Origin: Neocallimastix lanati (nom. inval.)
Lineage: Eukaryota > Neocallimastigomycota > Neocallimastigomycetes > Neocallimastigales > Neocallimastigaceae
Reading direction: 5' to 3'
NCBI GenBank assembly: GCA_016946835.1
Contig: JACVTC010000008.1
Span: forward strand, 251,501-315,500
DNA: 64,000 bases
In this document: positions 46,269-58,759 of the stretch, piece after piece
Numbering within the stretch: position 1 is the stretch's first letter
How the letters are laid out: each line of letters opens with the position of its first letter
The notes under the pieces: model-generated
Databases searched by the model: none
What the model was told of the DNA's origin: nothing
Seen by the model: the letters and a program-made list of their open reading frames with translations, nothing else
Made by a program: the position numbers and the translations under genes

Positions 46269-49260
46269 TTGGAAGAAATTATAGCTGCTGCAAAAAGAGA
46301 AAGAGATGAAAAATATAATAATATATTAACAAACGCTAATAAGAAGTTACGCAATATAACGAATAATTATGACAAAACTTCCATTAATAATTCACAAATT
46401 ATTCCTCAAAGTAAAATATTTGATAATATAAATAATATTAGTAATCCTATCCAAAATAATAATTCCACTGATAATATTATAAATAACAAACGAATTATTA
46501 AACCTACGAGAAGAATAAATAAAAAAGTCCTTAACAATAATATTAAAATTGATAATAATAATGAAAATAAAAATGAAAAAAATGAAGTTCATAATAACGC
46601 ACAGCAAAGAGAAAGAATTAAGAATAAAATTAATGATAATGATTCAAGTAATAAAATTAATAATATGAAGACAGTTAATAATGTTAATAATATGGACAAA
46701 ATGAAGAATAAAAATTTTACGGAAAAAGAAAAGAAACAAAAACCTACCATACAGATGATGAGAAACCGCGAGCAATATAATATTTGCGAAGATTTATTAA
46801 ATATTCCAGCAAATATTACAATTGGACAACTCCTTAACATTTCAAAAATTTCTAAAGATGAATTAATTAAAGGTATTAAGAATTCAAAGCAAAATAATGA
46901 AAATATTATTAATGCTACTAATTCTAATATAGATAATAACTATAATAATAACGATAATAATAGTACCAATAGTAGTAACAATGAAAATTATAGTGATATT
47001 AATTATAATAGTAAAATAGCTAATAATTTAAATAATAATAATAATATTGTACACGAACATGATGTTGCAGTTGTACGTGGATATATTAATGGCTATCCTG
47101 CTTCAATTTTCATAGACGCGTGTAGTAATGCAAATTTAATATCACGTAAATTTTTAAATAAATTTGTTAAAAATTATCAAATTATTGGCCATGATAAAAG
47201 TACAATTAGACAAGCGATGGTTGATGATATAAGTCGTGTTTATGATATTGTTCGCTTAGCTGTTAAACTTGGTTCTGTTGAATTTATTACTGATTTTAAA
47301 ATTTCCGATAAAGACGATCCTTTTTATGATGCGATTATTTCTCTTAAAACACAATCTGATAACAGGATTCTTATTGACACAATTCATAAAGTTGTTGCAT
47401 ATATGAATATGGACGATAAATTAGTACCTATTAGTAATATAGAAGATATAAATACCTTCCGTTCTCAGTCTTTATTATGTGTTTCTTCTGAACCAAAAAT
47501 TGATATTGTTGAGGCTACTTTATTTGTTGATGCTAATGAATCTAATTCTAATATTAGTGCTAAAGAAAAAGATGATGTAATTAATTCTATTATTAATCAA
47601 TTAAAATTTAAAAATAAAAAAGATTATAAAAAATTTTGTAGATTATTAAAAAAATTTGATGATATTATTGCCATTTCTTCTGATGATTTGGAACCATCTA
47701 AATTATTTCCTCATCATATTATTTTACAAGAAAACTCTATGCCAATTAAACAAAAGGCGTATAAAATTTCTCAGGTTCAATCTAATGCTTTAAAGGAAGA
47801 ACTTCGTAAATTATTGGAGAAAAAGTTAATTGAACCTTCTCATTCTCCATGGGCTTCTCCTGTTGTTTTAGTGTTAAAGAAAAATGGTAAAAAGCATCTT
47901 TGTGTTGATTTTAGGAAGTTGAATGATATTACTATTAAAGATGCCTATGCACTCCCAAAAATTCGTGAAATCTTTGATGCTTTGAAAGATGCAAAAATAT
48001 TTTCTTCTATTGATTTATTTAGTGGTTACCATCAAATTCCTATGTGGGCTGAAGATATGGAAAAGACTTCTTTTACAACAAAATTTGGTAATTACTATTT
48101 TAAAGTTATGCCCTTTGGTTTAACTAACGCGCCTGCTACCTTCCAGCGTGAAATGAATAGAATCTTCTTTGATTTAATTAATGATTGCGTTCAAATATAC
48201 TTAGATGATATTATTATTTATTCCGATAGTTTTGAAAATCATCTAATTCATCTTTCCAAAGTTTTTAATATTTTAAGAAAATATAATTTAAAATTAAACA
48301 TAGAAAAATGTCATTTCTGTCAAACAGAAATTGAAGCTTTAGGTCATAAAGTTACTACTGATGGTTTACTTCCTCTAGATAAGAAAACGCTTTCCATTAT
48401 GAATATAACACCTCCTACTAATGTATCCGAACTTCGTTCTTTTCTAGGCATGACTGGTTATTATAGAAATTTCATTGACAATTACTCTGCTAAATCTGCA
48501 CCTCTTTGTTCTTTGTTAAGGAAGAATACTCCATTTGTTTGGACTGATTCTCAAAACAATAGCTTTCAATTATTAAAGAATTGTTTAATCAGTGCCCCTA
48601 TCCTCTGTTACCCTAAATTTGATATTCCATTTATTATTCGTTCCGATGCTTGTGGTTATGGTATTGGTGGTGTTCTTTTACAACTTTATGATGATAATAT
48701 TGAACACCCTATTTATTTTGTTAGTAGAAGTTTAAAAAAATCTGAGAAAAATTATACTACAACTGAACTTGAAGGCACTGCTGCTTATTATTGCTTAGTC
48801 CAATTCGAACATTATATTTTAGGTAATCCATTCAAAACAATTCTATATACTGATCACAAACCTTTAGTTTCTATTATTAAAAGTTGTGAGCCGAATACTC
48901 TTAAACATCAACGTTGGTGTGATAAATTTAGTAAACTTCAAGTTGATATTGTTTATCACCCTGGTAAAGCTAATTTGATTGCTGATGCATTGTCTAGAGT
49001 TGTTCGTAAAGACTTCTCTGTTACTAATGTTTGTATTAGTTCTAATTCTCTTCTTAATAGCGATATTCTGTTCACTTCTGTTAACAATTCTAATAGTTCC
49101 ATTGATTCCTCCATTGTTAATAATTCACCTATTGATAGCTCCATTCTCACCCAGGAGGAGAACGAAAAATTCATTTCTGAATTTAAGTATAAATTTTTAA
49201 CCGAAAAAATAGTTAAAATTGATAATAAATTATATTTTAGAGATGATAATAAATTAAGAA
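46269..49260 (+). CDS. gypsy D pol: protease, reverse transcriptase, RNase H
   Basis: A long open segment of about 1000 codons. An Asn/Lys-rich linker of about 250 residues is followed by the retropepsin-like block (HEHDVAVVRGYINGYPASIF) near residue 265. Reverse transcriptase lies at about 490-700 (IEPSHSPWASPVVLVLKKNG, SSIDLFSGYHQIPMW, FKVMPFGLTNAPATFQREMN, CVQIYLDDIIIYSD, ELRSFLGMTGYYRNFID). RNase H lies at about 790-900 (FIIRSDACGYGIGGVLLQLY, VSRSLKKSEKNYTTTELEGT, LYTDHKPLVSII). Order and spacing are those of the Ty3/gypsy family. The product would copy genomic RNA into cDNA in the particle. Confidence 0.92.
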
Positions 49261-49266
49261 AAATTA

Positions 49267-50316
49267 TTGATGATCCCTATGAAAAAATTAAAATTATTAC
49301 ATAGAGTGGGTCATGAAGGTATTCAGAAAACTTACGAAAGAATAAAAGAAAAGTATTACTGGAAAAATTTAATAATAGATGTAAAAAAATATATTTCGCT
49401 ATGCAAAATATGTCAACTAAATCGTTCTGAGCCATTGCCGAAACCAACAGAAAAATATGGAACTCCTGTAGAAGCTCCTTTTGTTAGAGTTGGTTTAGAT
49501 ATTATTGGACCCCTAAAAGAAACACAACAAGGTAATAAATATATTATTGTTTGCGTAGATTATTTTACAAAGTGGGTAGAAGCTAAACCACTTCGTACTA
49601 CTACTTCACAGGACGTAACAAATTTCTTAGTAGAAGTTTTTAGTAGACATGGTATACCAGAACTAATTATTACAGATAATGGTGTACAGTTTACTGCTGA
49701 TTATACTAAAATATTTTTAGATCTATATGATGTGTACGTTCATTTTGTTAGTACATATCATCCAGAATCAAATGGATTAGTGGAAAACAGAAATAGAGAA
49801 ATAGGAAAGCAATTAAGAAATTTCTCGAATGATAACAAACATTGGGATATTTTGTTACCGCTGGCTTTATGGGCTTTAAGAACCAGTAAATCTGCTGTAA
49901 CGGGTTATTCAAGTTTTGAACTTTTATATGGACGTAAGGAATTACTACCTATAGATATAAATTTAAGAAATTCAATTTTGGAAGATAATAGTAGAACTAT
50001 GGACGAAATATTAATGGAAAGGTTCGTTGAGCATGCTAAATGGGTTGAAAAAGCAGCAAAAAAAATGCTTGGAACAATCCATTATTGGAAAACTCGAAGA
50101 CAAGCTCAACAAAGTATGGAAAATAAGAAAAATTTTAAAATTGGTGATTTAGTAAAAATAAGAAATCACCAACGAACTAAACTTGAACCGTATTTCCTTG
50201 GCCCATATATAATTAAGGACATATCTTGGAATACAGTTCAATTACAGGATGCCATGGACGGTACAAAATTGGAAAGAAACGTCCATATTAAAAATATATT
50301 ACCTTTTAATGAATGA
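49267..50316 (+). CDS. gypsy D integrase region
   Basis: Starts within the zinc-binding domain (LLHRVGHEGIQKTYERIKEK, SLCKICQLNRSEP). The catalytic core follows (VGLDIIGPLKETQQGN, VCVDYFTKWVEAKPL, ELIITDNGVQFTADY, YHPESNGLVENRNREIGKQL), with the family D, D and E visible. The C-terminal SH3-like end is KLEPYFLGPYIIKDISWNTV, stopping at ILPFNE. No chromodomain follows. Family role: insertion of cDNA into the host genome. Confidence 0.92.
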   Translation: MMIPMKKLKLLHRVGHEGIQKTYERIKEKYYWKNLIIDVKKYISLCKICQLNRSEPLPKPTEKYGTPVEAPFVRVGLDIIGPLKETQQGNKYIIVCVDYFTKWVEAKPLRTTTSQDVTNFLVEVFSRHGIPELIITDNGVQFTADYTKIFLDLYDVYVHFVSTYHPESNGLVENRNREIGKQLRNFSNDNKHWDILLPLALWALRTSKSAVTGYSSFELLYGRKELLPIDINLRNSILEDNSRTMDEILMERFVEHAKWVEKAAKKMLGTIHYWKTRRQAQQSMENKKNFKIGDLVKIRNHQRTKLEPYFLGPYIIKDISWNTVQLQDAMDGTKLERNVHIKNILPFNE

Positions 50317-50533
50317 AATTTCAAATTGAAATTTCAAAAATCTTTAATTTCTTTATATAAAAAAAAAATTTTTTTTATTATTAAAATTTTATTATAAAAA
50401 TTTTCAAAAATTTCATTTTTTTTTATTATTAAATTTAATATAAATTAATATAAAAATTTTTAATCTAAATTATTATAAATTTAATTTCACTAATTTCTTG
50501 CGAAATTAAGTTCAATTCTAGCAGGGAAGTTTC
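50317..50533 (+). other. gypsy D 3' untranslated region and polypurine tract
   Basis: A/T-rich tail after integrase. AGCAGGGAAG just before the 3' LTR (about 50520-50530) is the likely primer for plus-strand synthesis, as in gypsy B. Confidence 0.6.
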
Positions 50534-51043
50534 TGATATAAAACAAATATGTGTAGCAACATATTTGTATATTTGAATATTTGTATATTCAGATATTAAA
50601 TTTATATCTTATTATTTATAATAATTTATATTATTATATATTTTATATTATTATTTATATTTTATATTATTTATATTTTGTATATATTATTTATATTCCT
50701 TATATATATTTCTTAAATATTAAATTATACTTCTTATTTTAAATTATTAAAGTTTATAATTATTAAAGTATATATAATTAATTAATATAATAGTTTATAT
50801 TATTTATATATTATTCATATTAAAATATTATTTATTTATATATATATTATGTTTATATATATATATATTTATTTATAATAATTATATATTATTAATACTT
50901 TACAGTATAATTAATATTAACTCTTATTCTTGTTTTTGTTTTTCTTTAGTAGAAATAATATTGTAATTATAAAATAAATATTAATAAAAATTATTAATAA
51001 CTCAAATACACTTATTAAACCAGCTACAACATAAAGAATATCA
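50534..51043 (+). repeat. gypsy D 3' LTR, 510 bp
   Basis: Same sequence as the 5' LTR apart from one additional TTAA/ATTA unit of four bases. Ends AAAGAATATCA. Confidence 0.92.
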
Positions 51044-51194
51044 CATTATATCTTATATCATGTTATTTTTAGATCATTTTATAAATCCTATGATAATTAA
51101 TCAAGTGATTAATTAATTTATTTTTATGTAATTATTAATAAAATAATTTATTAATAATTAAGGTTTTTATTTCCATTTCATATCAGTAACTTAT

Positions 51195-51714
51195 TGATAT
51201 AAAATGAAATATTCAAACCTTAATTAATATAAAATTAGTTTTATTATTCAAACATAAATTAATGTCATAAATCAAATTTAAATCTAATGATTTTACAATT
51301 TCAATATGTGGCTTGATTTCTATATATTAATTATATTTATAATTAATAATAAATTTTATAGCATAAATTAATGTTTTAATTATATTCTTATTATTTTATA
51401 TTTATATTTATATAATTTTTAAATATTTCCTTAAATAATAATTATTAATAGTTTATTCTAATCACAAGAACAATTAATTAAATAGTTAATTATAACTAAA
51501 TAACATAAAAATAAAGCATTTCTCTGAATTAAGAGAAGTGTCGTGTCGAGTCGTTGTTGTGTAAAAGTTAAGATTAAAAGTTATAAGAAAGTTGTTAAAT
51601 AGTCTTTTTAAATATATGTAGTTTTTATATAAAATTAAATAAATAAATAAATAATAAATTAATAAATTTAATAAATAAATCCCAACAAAAGTACATCGAA
51701 CTTTTGAGTTGTAT
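51195..51714 (+). repeat. S-type LTR-like sequence in opposite orientation (candidate)
   Basis: On the plus strand it opens TGATATAAAATG only nine bases from the high end of S1 and contains CCCAACAAAAGTAC near 51680, comparable with CCCAACAAGAG near the end of S1 and S2. The far end is not defined and no duplication was found. It may be a diverged LTR, partly lost. Confidence 0.4.
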
Positions 51715-51719
51715 ATTAT

Positions 51720-52058
51720 TATTTAATTATATTTAATTATACATTTATTTAATATATATTAAGATATTTTATTTATAAAATATTTTATTGATTAAAGTTT
51801 ATTTATTTAATATGAGTAATTACTTGATTTTTTAAAATTTATGGGATTACGTTTGTATTTATACTATTTGTGGCTTATTAAAAATATAACGAGAAATTAT
51901 TACATAATATATTTTATTTATTTTATTGTATTTAAGCTTAACAACTAGTTCGTTGTATTATAAAAATATTTTTTAATTTATTTAATATCTTTTAATTTAT
52001 TTAATACACATAAATTATTTTAATATAAATTTAATATATTTTTCTTTGTATTCTAACA
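51720..52058 (-). repeat. solo LTR M, 339 bp, copia H type
   Basis: On the minus strand it starts TGTTAGAATAC at 52058 and ends in text close to the end of the copia H LTR (AATATCTTAATATATA, then AATTAAATATAATTAAATA). ATTAT lies on both sides (51715-51719 and 52059-52063). Length agrees with the 338-341 bp of the copia H LTRs. Confidence 0.72.
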
Positions 52059-52066
52059 ATTATTAT

Positions 52067-52407
52067 TATTAAAGGTAATTTATTTAATTATATTTAATTA
52101 TATATTTATTTATTATATATTAAGATATTTTTATTGAAGAGACTTCTTCTCTTTGTTTATAAAAATAAAATATTATTTTTATATTAAATAGATAATTATT
52201 TCATGTGAATATTAATAAATTTTAGATATGTGTATATGTACATGAAAATATAGAATTTTACATAGAAATATGTATTAACATAAATAATGTTAATTTACAT
52301 AATTTAAATTATTTTTACATTAATATTTATTATTTATATATTTATAATATTTAATTTTTAATCTAGATTATTTAATTTATTCATTAATATTTATTTATAC
52401 TTTAACA
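52067..52407 (-). repeat. copia H 3' LTR, 341 bp
   Basis: Minus-strand start TGTTAAAGTATAAATAAATA at 52407 directly after the polypurine tract. It matches 60070-60407 along its whole length. The low border is uncertain by about three bases. Confidence 0.88.
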
Positions 52408-52412
52408 CTCCC

Positions 52413-53980
52413 CCTCAAATCAGTTTTCATTAGTAATGAAAATTTGATTTGTAAAGATAGTCATTTTAGTTCCATTAACGCATTTTGTTAATGTGTCAGC
52501 TAGCATATTTTCTGAATTAATATAACAAAATATTATAATAAATATAATAACACTCAAAAAAAAACAAAAAAGTTATTTTATTTTTTATTTTTTTTTTTTT
52601 TTAATTATTTTATTAATTATATTTATTTTAATACTATAAGCCGCAAGGGTTGATATAGTATTAATATTAAAAAAGTTTTATTAAAAAATTAAGTTTTATT
52701 AACTAAACAAAATTAAAATAAAAAATACAAAGAAAAGAATATTTTTTAATAAGAATTTTACTCATATTTATATTTTTTTCAAAAGTTAAAGTTATTAAAA
52801 AATAAAAATAAAAGTTTCTAAAAAGTTCTTAAAAATCGAAAAATTTAGAAAAAAATAGAAAACAATAGAATTAAGAATTTAATAGAATAAATTTTAATTA
52901 ATTAAACACAAGAATTATCAAGAAATTCTAGTAATTTCTTGAACTATAAAGAATCTTCTAGATATTTTTTTTAGAATAAAACTATAAAATAATAATAAAT
53001 GTGAATCGAACCCTAAGTAGTTTGATTCATGGTATTAGTTACTAACAACTATACCAGAAATAATATTTTTTAAATTTAATTATTTGTTTTAAAACTTTAT
53101 TGAAAAATAATACTAAATATTAAAATAATAAAATAATTGTAATTATTGATTCTGTTATAATTAATATATTTTAATTTAATTAAATTTTTCTCAATATTGT
53201 CTTTATTAAAATGATATTTAATTGAAATATGTTTTAATTTTGGATTTAATTCTCCATTTTCCATAGAGATTTTACTCGCATTATTATTAGTGAATAATGT
53301 TAATGGTCTATTATATTTAAATAATTCATATAATATATTTTTGATTTTTAATAATTTTTTAATACATAATGAAGCACTTACATATTCTGCTTCAGCTGTT
53401 GATGTAGCGACTATTGATTGTTTTTTAGAATTCCAAGATATTGGACTTTTTCCTATTAATATAATATTTCCTGAAGTTTATTTTCTATCAGTAATATCAC
53501 CTGCAAAGTCTGAATCAATATAACCATCAATAGAACCTATTCTATCATATTTAATTTTTTATTTTCTTGTTCATTTTAAATATTGTAATATGGCAATAAT
53601 TTTGTGCCAATCTGATACTGTTGGGTTTTCTGAATTTCTGGCAGCTTTGTTAACAGAAAATGCTATGTCAGGCCTTGTACATTTAGATAAATATATGAGC
53701 ATACCAACTGCACTTTTATATATTTTCCTATCAAATGATTTATTATTTTCCGATTTTATATTATCACCAACACATGGAGTTCTTCTAATTCTTTTACTAT
53801 TAATTTTAAATGTTTTTAAAATATTATCAATAAATTGTGTTTATGAAATTAAGTATGTATTATTTTTATTTTCTACTTTGATTCCTAATAAATAATCAAT
53901 TAGTCCAGATTTTGATATTTTAAATCTATTTTTAATTTTATTAAAAATATTGTTTATTTCTTCTTTTTCTCCTGTTATAA
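52413..53980 (-). pseudogene. copia H end of reverse transcriptase and RNase H
   Basis: Reading downward on the minus strand: reverse transcriptase after the YVDD site (MIITGEKEEINNIF), connection text, then RNase H (GYIDSDFAGDITDRK-like, SQSIVATSTAEAEYVSASLC). It is split by the insert at 52522-53158. Similar to copia F. Confidence 0.8.
52522..53158 (-). mobile_element. unclassified 637-bp insert with tRNA-like promoter boxes
   Basis: It interrupts RNase H text of copia H. AATTAAT (extending to AATTAATATA) is present on both sides, and the ends are inverted: ATAACAAAAT on the left, ATTCTGTTAT on the right. On the minus strand, TGGTATAGTTGTTAGTAAC (53036-53056) and GGGTTCGATTCAC (53001-53013) resemble pol III A and B boxes at tRNA spacing. 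No tRNA cloverleaf or protein is visible. It could be a tRNA-derived SINE, a small DNA transposon or a relative of the K LTRs. Confidence 0.55.
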
Positions 53981-53986
53981 TCATAT

Positions 53987-54957
53987 TGTAAAATGTTCCT
54001 TATGGAGCAGATTACAATTACCAAAAAAAAACAAAAACAACAAAAACAACACTATCAATAATAATACTCTAATGAAATTTATTTTTAAAAAATTCTTTTA
54101 TTAATCACTTTATTATAAAAATTCTTTTTATTAGTTATTAACTGCAAAATAGTTAATAACAACTACATTTTTTTAATAGAATAATTTTACATGTATTTAT
54201 ATTTTTTCTTAATTATATTATAATATACTATTTCTATTTATTTAAACATATATTCAATATAAAATAAACAAAAACTAATCTAAAATTAAATAAAGTTATA
54301 AAAAAAACTAAAACTAATTCAATAAGCTTTTTATTCAATTTGTTTTGACTCAAATTGAATAAGTTCTTATTTATTATTTATTTATTATTCTTTTATTATT
54401 AATACTATTAATTATATATTACTATTTAATTTTTATGACTATTAAACTAAACTAAAATTATTAAAATATTTTATTACTAAATTTTAGGTTATTTAAAAAT
54501 TAATTTTATATTTTTAAATTTATATATTATAAAATATAAATGTTAAGTATTAGCTACATTATAATTATACATTATACATTGTAATATTAATACGCCACAA
54601 TTAGCCACATTATGAATACATTAGTTATTAGATAGTTATTAAATAGTTATTATAAATCTTATTTATTATATTTTGTTAAACTATAATATTCTTTATTATG
54701 TAATATTCATATAATTAAATATAAATAAATAAAAGCCATATTAACTATAAATAATCATAATTGAAATTGTGAGATTTCAGTTACATTCTTAACAATAAAT
54801 TAATTATTAATTTTCATAAATCAATTAATTTCATAAATTAATATATTTTACATAATTTAATGCATTAGCATTATTTTGTAAACATGAATTACATTAAATA
54901 ATTTAATGTACAAAATAAATTAATTAATGTACTAAAGATATTGATCATATCTTTACA
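53987..54957 (-). repeat. solo LTR K2, 971 bp, inside copia H reverse transcriptase
   Basis: Ends TGTAAAATG (low) and CTTTACA (high), with CATAT exactly on both sides (53982-53986 and 54958-54962). It lies right after the coding for the VDD motif of copia H. A diverged relative (K1) is at 31878-32546. Orientation is assigned from similarity and is not certain. Confidence 0.85.
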
Positions 54958-54962
54958 CATAT

Positions 54963-56089
54963 CATCTACACAAAGACCAATTATGCATACTACTTTATTA
55001 TTAATTACCTTTTTAAATACGAAATTTTCATATTTAAGTCGCTCTAAGCCTTGCTTTTTTAAGAATTTAGAAATTGTCTTGTACCACTGGCGACCGGATT
55101 GTTTTAAACCATATAAGGCTTTATTTAATTGCCAATATCCCCTCTCAAAGTTAGGATCTCTATGGGGAATTGAGACATAAATATCTTTGTCCAAATCCGC
55201 GTTGAGATACGCAGCTTTGATATCAAGCTGAAGAATAGTCCAATGAAATTTTGCAGCAAGAGCAATAATAAGTTTCATGCAGTCAATATTAAATGTAGGA
55301 GAAAAGGTAAGTTCATAAGCAATGCCAAATTTTTGAGAGAAACCTTTAGCAACAAATCTGACTTTATGCTTAATCACGTTGCCAAGACCATCAGATTTAT
55401 TAGCAAAAACCCATCTAGAAGAAATAGCTTTCTTTCCAACAAGTAGTTGTTTAACAAAAGTCATAGTTTTATTATTATATAAATTGTTAACTTCGTCTTT
55501 GATGGCTTGAATCCATAGTTGAGAATCAGAACAATGTGTGGCTTGATAATATGATTGTGGCACATATTTATCAAGGGAGGCAATAATTTTTGAGTTAAAA
55601 TTAATTTTTCTAAATTTACTTTTATTAAAGGAATTATAATCATCAGAAGGTGATCTATTATGTTTTTTAAAATTAAATGACCTTTTATTATTATATTTAT
55701 AATTTTTCGTAATTTTATGTAAAATATTGGAGTTTAAATAATCAATATTTCCATTATTATTATTATTATTATTATTTTCAAAAGAAAAATGGTTTTTCGA
55801 ACGAGATAAATTAATTCTATTAAAGGAATTTATATTAAAAAAATTTTGATTATCAATATGTAAATCTTTAGCACTTCTTCTTTTATTAAAAGTGAACTTC
55901 TTGTCAATAAAAGAAGAAATAACTTTGTTTCTATCAAAGTAATTATTTAAGGGCTGATTTTTATAATAATTAGAGTTTTGAAAATTAATATTAGACTGTA
56001 TATTATCATTAGTATTGCAAGATATCCTATTTTTAATATTGGTTTTAAGAAAAAATTTTATTAAATTTATCATTATTAATTTTGGAATT
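54963..56089 (-). pseudogene. copia H spacer end and reverse transcriptase
   Basis: Asn-rich text (NNNNNNGNIDYLNSN) leads into the reverse transcriptase: SYYQATHCSDSQLWIQAIKD, SSRWVFANKSDGLGNV, RFVAKGFSQKFGIAYELTFS, LQLDIKAAYLNADLDKDIYV, ALYGLKQSGRQWYKTI, CIIGLCVDDM. Long open stretch, well kept. Confidence 0.87.
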
Positions 56090-56792
56090 TGATAAAGTAC
56101 GCCTATAGGTTCAAGTTCTCTTGTTGGGAGAAGTTTTATAAAGTTGTTATTTAATTATAAAATTTATTTATTTATTTAAACATGATTATAAAATTAATTA
56201 ATACATGTATTTATTTATTATCTCGAAAATATAAAATAATTATAATATAATTTTGGCATAAAACTGTGCTGCAAAGAATAATTATAAAGAATTATTCTTG
56301 CTTTTATATTTGAAATTCATAATAAACTATTTAATTAATTAATTCTTTTAGAATAACTATTAAGTATTTAAAGTATTTAATATAAAAATATAAAATAAAA
56401 TATAAAATATTAAAATAAAATATTCATAAAAATATAAATTTATTATAATTAATAAAATATAAAATATTAATATAAAATAATAATTATTAAAAATAATTAA
56501 GAATATAATAAAATAAAATATCAATATAAAAATAATAAAAAGAATAAAAGAAATTTAAAAATTATTTCAATTTTAACATAACATAAAATTTATGTAATAA
56601 ATTTTATGTTTACATTAATTTTTATGTTCTTGCATAATTTTATGTCTTTACATAATTTTAATTTTATCACGTTATTTTCAATCACGTTTTATTTATGTCA
56701 CGAATTTGCAAATGATTTATTAATTTATTTTTATGTAATTATAAATAAAATAATTTATTAATAATTAAAGTTTTTATTTACGTTTTATATCA
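56090..56792 (-). repeat. solo LTR S2, 703 bp, inside the copia H spacer
   Basis: Low end TGATAAAGTACGCC, high end CGTTTTATATCA, with AATT exactly outside both ends (56086-56089 and 56793-56796). Similar to S1 throughout. Read on the minus strand it opens TGATATAAAAC, the same first 11 bases as the gypsy B and D LTRs. Confidence 0.9.
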
Positions 56793-56796
56793 AATT

Positions 56797-57510
56797 ATTT
56801 AAATTTTTATTTTGTTCATTTAATTTAAGATATTTTTCATTAATATTATCGTTTAAAATATCGTTATTAGAAAAATTTTCATTATGTTTAGAAATATTAT
56901 TATTTAAGGTTTCATTATTAGAAAAATTTTTGCTGAGTTTAGAATCATTATTAATTAAGGTTTTATTAATTTGTATATTAGAATTATCAAAATTTTGTTC
57001 AAAATTTTGAAAAATTTTATTAATAAAATTTTTTATACTATTGGAATTAATGTTTTCAGATGAATTGGAAATTGAGTTCTTAGAAAGATCATCATTTTTA
57101 TTGACTTCTAATTTATTATTTTCTATAAATATCGTATCATTTTCTTTAGGAAGAGGACTATCAGAATCTATTTTTGAATTTATATTATTATTATTTAAAT
57201 TATTGTTATTTTGATTATTTAATTCCTGTGATGAATTATTAAAATTTTCATCAAAATTCAAATTATTTTTGTCTAAAATATTATTATTTTCAGAAATTAA
57301 TGTAGTGTCATTATTAGAGGTAGATGGTTCCGAATTGTCTGGTAATTTTTTAGAAAAATAAAAATCAAAAGAAAGAAAATTTTGGTCACCATATTCATTA
57401 CTATTATTATTAGATAAATGAAGACTAGCTGGATTATCTTCTAAACAATAAATCTCTCTACAATAATGAATTGAATAATTATTATAGTCCATGATAATAT
57501 AACTATTCAT
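56797..57510 (-). pseudogene. copia H Asn-rich spacer, upstream part
   Basis: About 230 Asn-rich codons following integrase, with repeats of NNxxLNxNISKHNENFSNN-like text. It starts with the integrase C-terminal sequence (YYCREIYCLEDNPASLHLSN), which copia I shares. Confidence 0.8.
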
Positions 57511-58449
57511 TTTTTCACTAAATCCTAGGAATATACCCTTTTTAGAATTGGGAGCGAATTTTGATTTTCTTGGATTATTGTCTAAATAAAAGGCAACACA
57601 ACCAAATACTCTAATATGATAAATTTTAACTTTTTCTTCATAAAATACTTCGTCTGGAATTTTATTATGAATACCGGAATGTGGAACTTTATTATAAATA
57701 TAATTTGCGTATAAAATAGCAAAGTCCCAAAAGTTTTCACTAAGTTCACTTCAGTATATTATAGTTTTAGCACATGATACTAAAGTTAAATTAAATCTTT
57801 CAGATAATCTATTATTTTCTGGATTATACGGAGGAGAATAAACTTTTTCAATGTCATTTTCTTTACAAAATTCATTTATTTTCTTATTTTTATATTCTTT
57901 GGTATTGTCTGATTTAAATATTTTAATTTTATAATTATCAAATTTATTATTTAGCATTTTTAAGGTATTAATAATAATATCAGTGACTTCAGATTTACTT
58001 TTCATTATGAATACCCATGACTTTCTAGAATATTCATCAATAATTATTAAGAAAAATCTTTTTCCACTGTAAGAAATGTTAATTGGTCCAACTATGTCTG
58101 AATGTATAATTTCTAGCTTTCTTGTAGCTCTTGGTGGAGTTTTATTATGGGGAAACCTCTTCATTTTGACAATTTTGCAATCATCACATGTATTTTCGTT
58201 AATATTGTGTAAGTTCAAATAGTTCTTTAAGTCTTCCTGGTAGAAATGACCAAGTCTACGATGCCAAATGAGTTCATTAGCATTTCGAAAATTTTGGATT
58301 GCCATGTTATTTTTATTATTTCTTGCATCATTTTCATCATAATGGTCAACTGTAATTTTGAACTCATTATTTTTATTGGCTTGACATGTTAAAAAATTGT
58401 TATAATTATTATCGAATATTCTTAAGGTAATATTCTCATTATCTTCCAT
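57511..58449 (-). pseudogene. copia H integrase region
   Basis: GAG-pre-integrase (ELIWHRRLGHFYQEDLKNYL, CDDCKIVKMKRFPH), then the integrase core (LEIIHSDIVGPINISYSGKR, IIIDEYSRKSWVFIMKSKSE, IFKSDNTKEYKNKKINEF, VYSPPYNPENNRLSERFN) and the C-terminal part to about 57520. Broken in few places. Confidence 0.88.
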
Positions 58450-58454
58450 TTCTG

Positions 58455-58751
58455 TTAATGTTTTAATACCTGTTTAGCCCATTCAATTCCACTAATAATA
58501 TTTTTAGCAGCGTCTTTTGAATAAAGAACCCTTTTAAATTTGAAATAATGATTGTTTATGGTAAATTCAAATTCACCGTGTCCTTCAAAATGACAATACG
58601 TATTATTGGTGCATTTTAATTTAATATTCTTCTTTTTAAAGTTCTTTAATAACTTTATGTTATTAGTTATATGTTCTCCGGCACCAGAATCATATAACCA
58701 TTTGGATTTTCCAACTTTTTCAGTGTCAACTTTAAAAATTTCTTTAACCAT
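58455..58751 (-). pseudogene. copia H protease region
   Basis: KSKWLYDSGAGEHITNNIKL carries the DSG-type active-site text of copia proteases. FEGHGEFEFTINNHYF and RVLYSKDAAKNIISG follow. Close relatives are in copia A and I. Confidence 0.87.
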
Positions 58752-58759
58752 GTATAAGT

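Noticed and set aside
53001-53056. tRNA gene
   Set aside because: A and B box-like motifs are present, but the T stem and acceptor stem do not pair and no sound anticodon arm can be drawn.
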